Part shown: positions 56,758 through 64,000 of the stretch, piece after piece
Layout of the letters: each line of letters opens with the position of its first letter
Numbering within the stretch: position 1 is the stretch's first letter
Origin: Gordonia namibiensis NBRC 108229
Lineage (GTDB): Bacteria; Actinomycetota; Actinomycetes; Mycobacteriales; Mycobacteriaceae
NCBI RefSeq assembly: GCF_000298235.1
Contig: NZ_BAHE01000002.1
Location: forward strand, 310,001-374,000
DNA: 64,000 nucleotides
Reading direction: 5' to 3'
Position numbers and translations under genes: made by a program
The notes under the pieces: model-generated
Database searches by the model: none
The model's input: only the letters and a program-made list of their open reading frames with translations
Told to the model about the DNA's origin: nothing

Positions 56758-57689
56758 AGTCCGACCGCCTTGTACAAGCCGCCGACCTCGTCGTTGCCGA
56801 GAACACGCAGGCTGCCGGGCCGCTGCTCCCCCAGCGCGACCGTACCCACATGGGTGCGAACGAGTTTCGTGACCGGGAAACCGACCTCGTCCATCATGCG
56901 GCGCACGATGCGGTTACGACCCTCGTGCAAGGTGATCCGCACCAGCGACTGTCCCTCGTGGACCTCGATCACGGTGAACTTGTCGACCTTGACCGGGCCG
57001 TCGTCGAGTTCGATGCCCTCGCGGAGGTGACGGGCGATGCCGCGCGGCACCTCGCCCTTCAGGGTGGCGAGGTAGGTCTTGGGCACCTCGAACGACGGGT
57101 GCATCAGCCGGTGGGCCAGCTCCCCGTCGTTGGTCAGGAGCAGCAAACCCTCGGTGTCGGCGTCGAGCCGGCCGACGTGGAACAGACGCTGGCCGGCCAT
57201 CACGCGTTCGGCGACCACGTCACCGACGCACGGACGCCCCTGGTCGTCGGCCATGGTCGACTGCCAGCCCTTGGGCTTGTTGAAGGCGAGGTACTGCTTG
57301 GTCTCGTCCATGATCACGCGCGCATCGTCGACGTGGATGATCGCGGTGTCGGGGTTGATGCGCAGACCCTGCTCGGTGACGACCTTGCCGTCGACCTTCA
57401 CACGTCCGGCGGCGATCATCTCCTCGGCGCCGCGGCGCGAGGCCACACCGGCCTGGGCGAGGACCTTCTGGAGTCGGACGCCGTCTGCGACGAATTCCGG
57501 CCCGTTGCCGCTCACCTGCTCCGGAGCCACCTGGTGGCGTGCGGGCCGGGCGTTGTTGAGCCGGATCTTCCCGACGTCGGCATTGGGTTTCGACGACCCC
57601 TTGCGGTGCGTCTTCTTCGTTCGCGGTTGCTGTGCGGGGGCGCCCTTACGGCGTTTTCCCGGTGAGCCATCTCGGCCAGCGGAAGCCAT
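56754..57689 (-). CDS. rluB: 23S rRNA pseudouridine synthase, RluB type
   Basis: 311 aa. A basic N-terminal tail (about 75 residues) precedes an S4 RNA-binding domain ([21 protein letters not shown]). The catalytic Asp motif is [27 protein letters not shown], and the [15 protein letters not shown] segment closes the synthase domain. It modifies U2605-type positions of 23S rRNA in E. coli; the exact site here is inferred. ATG 57689 has AGGA 9 nt upstream. Confidence 0.95.
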   Translation of the reverse strand: MASAGRDGSPGKRRKGAPAQQPRTKKTHRKGSSKPNADVGKIRLNNARPARHQVAPEQVSGNGPEFVADGVRLQKVLAQAGVASRRGAEEMIAAGRVKVDGKVVTEQGLRINPDTAIIHVDDARVIMDETKQYLAFNKPKGWQSTMADDQGRPCVGDVVAERVMAGQRLFHVGRLDADTEGLLLLTNDGELAHRLMHPSFEVPKTYLATLKGEVPRGIARHLREGIELDDGPVKVDKFTVIEVHEGQSLVRITLHEGRNRIVRRMMDEVGFPVTKLVRTHVGTVALGEQRPGSLRVLGNDEVGGLYKAVGL

Positions 57690-57725
57690 TCTTCTCAATC
57701 CTGTGTTCGTCGGATCCGTGCGGAT

Positions 57726-58547
57726 CTAGTCATCGTTCAGGTCACCGTCGGTGACCAGTACCTTCGAGTCTGACGCCTGAGGCGACAGTTTGGCGAATCG
57801 GGGATCCGACAGCAGCTCGTCGTCGAGGCTGTCGATGAGGTCGACGTCGGGTAGCAGGGGCGCCAGATCGGGCAGTTCCGACAGCGATGCGAGGCCGAGT
57901 CGTTCGAGGAACAACTCGGTGGTCGCATAGGTCGTGGCGTTGGTCTGCGGGTCCTGGCCGACCTCGTTGATCAGGCCACGGGCGACCAGGGTCCGGATCA
58001 CGCCGTCGACGTTCACACCTCGGATCGCGCTGACCCGCGCGCGGGTCACCGGCTGCCGGTAGGCGATCACGGCCAGTGTCTCCAGTGCCGCGCGCGTCAG
58101 CTTCGACCGTGCCCCGTCGAGCAGCAATCGTTCGACGTACGGCGCGTAGTCCGCGCGGGTGTAGAAACGCCAGCCGTCGCCGGCGAACCGCAGGTCGATG
58201 CCGCTGCGCGCCGCGGTGAGCTCGGACGACATCGCGTTGAGCATGTCGCGCACCCGGGACCGGTCCTGGTCGACGGCGTTGGCCAGTTCCTCGGTGGTCA
58301 CCGGGGTGTCGACGACGAGCAGCACGGCCTCCAGCGCCGCCCGCAGCGTCGCGTCATCGAGGACCTCGACCTCGTCCTCCCCTGTCAGCGCCGTCTGTTC
58401 GGGATCGGCCGGGCCGGGATCGCTCGCACCGTTGTCAGACGGCACGGCCTCGGCCACCGCACCCGGCTCGTCCGCGTCCGCCACGGCTTCGTCGTTCATG
58501 GCCTCGTCGTTCACATCGTCGGCGTCGTCGATCGGTCCGTCGGTCAT
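57726..58547 (-). CDS. scpB: Segregation and condensation protein B
   Basis: 273 aa. An acidic N-terminal extension with NDEA repeats (about residues 5-60) is followed by the two winged helices (LEAVLLVVDTPVTTEELANAV and RAALETLAVIAYRQPVTRARVSAIRGVNVDGVIRTLVARGLINEVG). ScpB dimers, with ScpA, bind SMC to organise chromosomes. ATG 58547 overlaps scpA stop (ATGA). Confidence 0.96.
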   Translation of the reverse strand: MTDGPIDDADDVNDEAMNDEAVADADEPGAVAEAVPSDNGASDPGPADPEQTALTGEDEVEVLDDATLRAALEAVLLVVDTPVTTEELANAVDQDRSRVRDMLNAMSSELTAARSGIDLRFAGDGWRFYTRADYAPYVERLLLDGARSKLTRAALETLAVIAYRQPVTRARVSAIRGVNVDGVIRTLVARGLINEVGQDPQTNATTYATTELFLERLGLASLSELPDLAPLLPDVDLIDSLDDELLSDPRFAKLSPQASDSKVLVTDGDLNDD

Positions 58548-59491
58548 CCGTAATCCTCTGCCTTGTCGATGCGCAGGTCGTCGATCTCGCGTTCTCCGGT
58601 CCACATCACCGCGAGATCGCCGAGAGCCTCGGGTTGTTCGAAGGTGATGGCTGCCTCGCGGTAGAGCTCCAGCAGGCCGAGGAAGCTGCCGACGATCTCC
58701 AGGCCGGTCTCACAGTCGGCGGTGAGCACGCGGAACGGGACCCATTCGCCGGTCGACGCGCTGAGCAGCGCCGCCATCCGACGCGCCTGACCCGGCACCG
58801 AAACCGACTGCACGTCGTGCAGGTGGTCGAGTCCGACGGTCGGCACCGGCCGCGGGGTCAGCGCCGTCGCGGCGACCTGCACGAAACCAGCGGCGTCGAC
58901 ACCCAGGGTGACCTCCGGCAGCAGGTCCTCGAACCGCTGCTCCAGCGAGACCGCACGCGGATAGCGTTGCAGTGCAGCGGCTTCCAGCTCGCCGAACAGC
59001 TGCGCCACCTGCTTGTACGCGCGGTACTGGAGCAGTCGTGCGAACAGCAGGTCGCGGGCTTCGAGAAGTGCGAGGTCCTCGGGGTCGTCGACCTCGCCCG
59101 AGGGCAGCAACCGTGCCGCCTTGAGGTCGAGCAGCGTGGCCGCCACGACGAGGAACTCGGTGGTCTGGTCGAGCCCGACCTCCGGCCCGAGTTCGCGGGT
59201 GTAGGCGATGAAGTCGTCGGTCACCACGTGCAGCGCGACCTCGGTGACATCGAGCCGGTGCTGCGAGATGAGGTTCAGCAGCAGGTCGAACGGGCCCTCG
59301 AAGTTGCGCAGTTTGACCCGGAAGCCGGATTCGGTGGCCTCGTCGTTCTCCTCGGGCGCGTCACCGGCCGGCGCCGACGCCTCGATCGGCGCGGCCGCTC
59401 CGGGTCCGTCCACCTCAGGCCCGTCCACGTCGGGTCCGTCCACTTCCGGCGCAGAAGGATCGGACACGGCCGGGTCGGTGTCGACGGTCAT
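58544..59491 (-). CDS. scpA: Segregation and condensation protein A
   Basis: 315 aa kleisin subunit of SMC-ScpAB. After a 50-residue acidic tail with (V)DGP repeats come the ScpA N-terminal block FRVKLRNFEGPFDLLLNLISQHRLDVTEVALHVVTDDFIAYTR and FLVVAATLLDLKAARLLPSG, and a C-terminal winged helix (RRMAALLSASTGEWVPFRVLTADCETGLEIVGSFLGLLELYRE). Start ATG 59491 overlaps the parA stop. Confidence 0.95.
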   Translation of the reverse strand: MTVDTDPAVSDPSAPEVDGPDVDGPEVDGPGAAAPIEASAPAGDAPEENDEATESGFRVKLRNFEGPFDLLLNLISQHRLDVTEVALHVVTDDFIAYTRELGPEVGLDQTTEFLVVAATLLDLKAARLLPSGEVDDPEDLALLEARDLLFARLLQYRAYKQVAQLFGELEAAALQRYPRAVSLEQRFEDLLPEVTLGVDAAGFVQVAATALTPRPVPTVGLDHLHDVQSVSVPGQARRMAALLSASTGEWVPFRVLTADCETGLEIVGSFLGLLELYREAAITFEQPEALGDLAVMWTGEREIDDLRIDKAEDYG

Positions 59492-60429
59492 GCGCCCTTG
59501 AGGTTGCGCGCGATCACCTCACGCGCCAGCGCCCGATACGCCTTCGCACCGGCCGAGCGGGGTGCCCAGGACGTGATCGGTTCACCGGCGACGCTCGTCT
59601 CGGGGAAGCGGACGGTACGCGAGATCACGGTGTCGTAGACGGCCTCGCCGAACACCTCGACGACACGTGCCATCACCTCGCGGGAGTGCAGCGTGCGGGC
59701 GTCGAACATGGTGACGAGGATGCCGCCGAGGTCCAGGCGCGGGTTGAGGCGGTCGCGCACCTTGTTGATCGTGTCGGTGAGCAGCGCCAGGCCGCGCAGT
59801 GAGAAGTATTCGCACTCCATCGGGATGAGCACGGTGTCCGCGCAGGCCAGGGCGTTCACGGTGAGGAGCCCGAGCGAGGGCTGGCAGTCGATGAGCACCA
59901 CGTCGTAGCGGTCCAAGACGGGGTGCAGTGCACGGCCCAGGGACTGCTCCCGGCCCACCTCGGTGACGAGCTGGATCTCCGCGGCGGAGAGATCGATGTT
60001 GCTGGGCAGCAGGTCGAGTCCGTCGACGCGTGTACGCATCAGCACGTCGTCGGTGGCCACCTGCGGCGGGACGAGGAGGTTGTAGACCGTCTGCTCGAGT
60101 TCGTGGTGCGGCACACCGAGACCCGCCGACAACGCACCCTGCGGGTCGAGATCGACGAGCAGGACGCGACGCCCGTACTCGGCGAGCGCGGCACCGAGAT
60201 TGATGGTCGAGGTGGTCTTGCCGACCCCGCCCTTCTGATTGCAGACGGCGATGACGGTCGCCGGACCGTGACGATCGAGGGGTCGCGGTTCGGGAACCTC
60301 GCGATAGGGCCGTCCGGTGGGGCCGATCTCGTCGGCCGCGTGGTGATCGACCTCGTCGGCGTCATGACCCGGTGAGACCTGGATGCTGTACTGGTCCCCC
60401 GCGGAGGTCACGACCACGTCCCCGAACAC
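59488..60429 (-). CDS. ParA-family ATPase
   Basis: 313 aa. Deviant Walker A CNQKGGVGKTTSTINLGAAL (about residue 62), LLVDLDPQGALSAGLG, VVLIDCQPSLGLLTVNAL. A non-conserved 50-residue N terminus precedes it. This scpA-linked ParA is the Soj-like type found beside scpAB in mycobacteria, distinct from the chromosomal parAB at oriC. The GTG at 60429 is the assigned start and there is a 167-bp gap to xerD. Confidence 0.94.
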   Translation of the reverse strand: MFGDVVVTSAGDQYSIQVSPGHDADEVDHHAADEIGPTGRPYREVPEPRPLDRHGPATVIAVCNQKGGVGKTTSTINLGAALAEYGRRVLLVDLDPQGALSAGLGVPHHELEQTVYNLLVPPQVATDDVLMRTRVDGLDLLPSNIDLSAAEIQLVTEVGREQSLGRALHPVLDRYDVVLIDCQPSLGLLTVNALACADTVLIPMECEYFSLRGLALLTDTINKVRDRLNPRLDLGGILVTMFDARTLHSREVMARVVEVFGEAVYDTVISRTVRFPETSVAGEPITSWAPRSAGAKAYRALAREVIARNLKGA

Positions 60430-60596
60430 TCGAGGCGGGTGCCAGACCGCGGTGCGCTCGGAGTGGTCACGTGCCCGCCGCTCCCTTCACTCTTCGGTGT
60501 CCGATGCGTGTCGGCCGGGCGGCGGATGCCGGTCCCTGGTCGACGACTCGTATCAGCCTAGGACATCGCGGACGTTCTCCCGCGGTCGGCGCGCGG

Positions 60597-61514
60597 TCAG
60601 CGGGCACGCGGATGTGCGACGGCATAGACCTCACGCATCGTGTTCACCGTCACGAGTGTGTAGACCTGCGTGGTGGTCACCGACGCATGCCCGAGAAGCT
60701 CCTGGACGACGCGGACGTCGGCGCCGCCGTCGAGCAGATGCGTCGCGAAGCTGTGCCGCAGGGTGTGCGGGGAGACGGCCTTGTCCAACCCGGCCCGTTC
60801 GGCGGCGGTGACCAGCACCTGCCACGCCGACTGCCGCGAGAGGCGTCCGCCCCGGGCGTTGAGGAACAGTGCCGGGGTCGCCCGTGACACCAACGCGGGA
60901 CGACCGCGGACCAGGTAGGCGTCGATGGCGTCGATCGCCGGCCCGCCGAGCGGGACGAGACGTTCCTTGCCACCTTTGCCTCTCAGACGCACGGCCCGGG
61001 TGTCGAGGTCGAGGTCGTCGATGTCGAGTGAGGTTGCCTCGGTGATGCGGGCCCCGCAGCTGTAGAGGAACTCCAGCAGGGCACGGTCGCGGAGAGCGCG
61101 GGGATGATCTTCGGCGCCGGCAGCTTCGAGAATCGCCAGCACCTCCTCGACCGGCAGCGACTTGGGTAGACGCCGCGCCGGACGAGGCGGACGGACCGCA
61201 TGCGCGACGTCGGTCGCGACGATCCCCTCCTCCACCGCGAATTTGTGGAAACGCCTGGTGGCGACCAGGGTTCGCGCGACCGAGCTGTCCGCGAGCGGAG
61301 TGTGCCCGGCGTCCGGGTCGCCGCGTCGCAGGTCGACGAGGAACTCGCGGACGTCCTCCTCGGTGACGGCGTCGATCGACTCGATGTCGCGCGATTCGAG
61401 GTACCGCCGGTACCGCTCGAGGTCCCGGCGATACGACGAGACGGTGTTGGCCGCCGCACCCCGCTCGACGGTGAGATGGTCGAGGAAGCGCGAGATGTCG
61501 GCGGCGATCGTCAC
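60597..61514 (-). CDS. xerD: Site-specific tyrosine recombinase XerD
   Basis: 305 aa. SAM-like N-terminal domain ([31 protein letters not shown]) and catalytic domain with R ([13 protein letters not shown]), HxxR ([11 protein letters not shown]), H ([13 protein letters not shown]) and nucleophile Tyr. Resolves chromosome dimers at dif with XerC. Start GTG 61514. The conserved order NUDIX-xerD-parA-scpAB is intact. Confidence 0.97.
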   Translation of the reverse strand: MTIAADISRFLDHLTVERGAAANTVSSYRRDLERYRRYLESRDIESIDAVTEEDVREFLVDLRRGDPDAGHTPLADSSVARTLVATRRFHKFAVEEGIVATDVAHAVRPPRPARRLPKSLPVEEVLAILEAAGAEDHPRALRDRALLEFLYSCGARITEATSLDIDDLDLDTRAVRLRGKGGKERLVPLGGPAIDAIDAYLVRGRPALVSRATPALFLNARGGRLSRQSAWQVLVTAAERAGLDKAVSPHTLRHSFATHLLDGGADVRVVQELLGHASVTTTQVYTLVTVNTMREVYAVAHPRAR

Positions 61515-61536
61515 AGGCGACCCACGACTGCCGAGC

Positions 61537-62157
61537 TCACGAGCGCCGGCGATCGCGCAGCGCGGTCGGTTCGTCGGTCCACGGCGCGTCGACGTCCCGC
61601 AGCGCGATTCCCGTCCGGTCCGCCGCCGAGGCGGCCAGGATGCCCGCGACGCTCGTGGCGTTCACGATCTCCCCGGACAGCACCATCGCGACCGCGTCGT
61701 CGAGGGACAGCCACTCAACCGTCATGTCGGCTTCTTCGTCGACGCGCTCCGCCTCGTCGAGGTGATGGAGGTCCTCGGCGAGGTACAGCCTCAGCGCCTC
61801 GTCGGAGAATCCCGGGGACGACGCCAGGTCGACCAGGACGTGCCAGGTGTCGGCGGCCAGGTCGGCCTCCTCGGCCAGTTCGCGCTGCGCCGCCGTCAGC
61901 GGCGCCTCACCGTCCTGGTCGAGCAGACCGGCGGGCAACTCCAGAAGGCGCCGACCGATCGGGTGGCGGTACTGCCGCACCATGGCGATGCGGCCGTTCT
62001 CGTCGCGGGCGAGGATCGCCACCGCACCGAAATGCTCGACGACCTCCCGCTCCGCGACGCGACCGCCGGGCATGGCGACCTCGTCGACGCGCAGCGTGAT
62101 GATCGCCCCGTCGTAGACGGTGCGAGTGCTCTTGACGTCGAACTCGTGGCCGCCCAA
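61537..62157 (-). CDS. NUDIX hydrolase, ADP-ribose pyrophosphatase type
   Basis: 206 aa. The Nudix box reads [27 protein letters not shown]: the E-x7-RELxEE core is intact, but the usual GL after EE is ADL, and one extra residue precedes it. [15 protein letters not shown] precedes it, as in ADPR/GDP-mannose-type enzymes, and [18 protein letters not shown] follows. TTG 62157 is used, with GAGGG about 10 nt upstream, 6 bp after the pyrG stop. Substrate not certain. Confidence 0.9.
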   Translation of the reverse strand: MGGHEFDVKSTRTVYDGAIITLRVDEVAMPGGRVAEREVVEHFGAVAILARDENGRIAMVRQYRHPIGRRLLELPAGLLDQDGEAPLTAAQRELAEEADLAADTWHVLVDLASSPGFSDEALRLYLAEDLHHLDEAERVDEEADMTVEWLSLDDAVAMVLSGEIVNATSVAGILAASAADRTGIALRDVDAPWTDEPTALRDRRRS

Positions 62158-62162
62158 CCCGG

Positions 62163-63992
<1,830 letters not shown>

Positions 63993-64000
63993 CTACGGGA

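Overview
The window is GC-rich actinobacterial chromosome, most likely from the Mycobacteriales and probably Gordonia. The evidence is a SecA2/PgsA2 pair, a mycothiol-dependent-type enzyme, F420/deazaflavin-type proteins, a fused HadA-HadB dehydratase, a 13E12/DUF222 HNH protein, a KmtR-type metal sensor and the conserved core order pyrG - NUDIX - xerD - parA - scpA - scpB - rluB - cmk - der. No BLAST or HMM search was run. Family calls rest on motifs, length and gene order read directly from the sequence.

Layout. 1-9.4 kb: pgsA2 (partial) and secA2, two unrecognised membrane proteins, a META-domain protein, malate dehydrogenase, PPK2, DUF503, a Mug-type glycosylase and a VOC protein. 9.5-19.6 kb: a large SARP-type regulator followed by a BBE-type FAD oxidase with SARP-like heptamer repeats in front of it, then an NYN protein, an aromatic hydroxylase, a polysaccharide pyruvyl transferase, a serine-hydrolase lipoprotein and a PPOX protein. 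19.6-25.7 kb: a dense block of small regulators, each beside its likely target (MarR-like + DrrAB-type efflux + frameshifted GyrI-like gene; MarR + MDMPI enzyme; MmyB-like + SDR). 25.7-38.5 kb: LLM oxidoreductase, PoxB-like enzyme, SOS-box-linked DUF222/HNH protein, MBL hydrolase, MpaB/Lcp-like oxygenase, HadAB, KmtR-like sensor + CDF exporter, a nitroreductase-family protein, TetR + aldo/keto reductase, and Ogt. 38.5-46.7 kb: a dipeptide-type ABC importer divergent from a DszA-like/DszC-like flavin monooxygenase pair, resembling an organosulfur uptake and desulfurisation module.

46.7-54.2 kb looks accessory. It has repeats and palindromes, a serine recombinase that appears catalytically dead, a small unknown gene, a cupin, and a HerA/DUF87-like ATPase. 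Then comes the most interesting system: four tightly packed genes encoding an AroQ-type mutase (PapB-like), a fused aminodeoxychorismate synthase (PapA-like), a prephenate-dehydrogenase homologue (PapC-like) and an AurF/CmlI-type diiron arylamine N-oxygenase. Together they predict conversion of chorismate to p-aminophenylpyruvate/p-aminophenylalanine and then oxidation of the aryl amine to a nitro (or hydroxylamino/nitroso) group, with no NRPS or PKS nearby. The block ends at a tRNA-Pro gene (minus strand), after which the conserved core genes resume to the right edge.

Two genes (serine hydrolase ~17.9 kb, GyrI-like ~22.07 kb) appear to have lost a single base in G/C-rich runs, which may be true mutations or sequencing errors. 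Several regulatory sites are readable directly: a LexA/SOS-like box, a KmtR-region operator over a probably leaderless start codon, three evenly built CGGAA-N5-TTCCG operators, and hairpins consistent with terminators.
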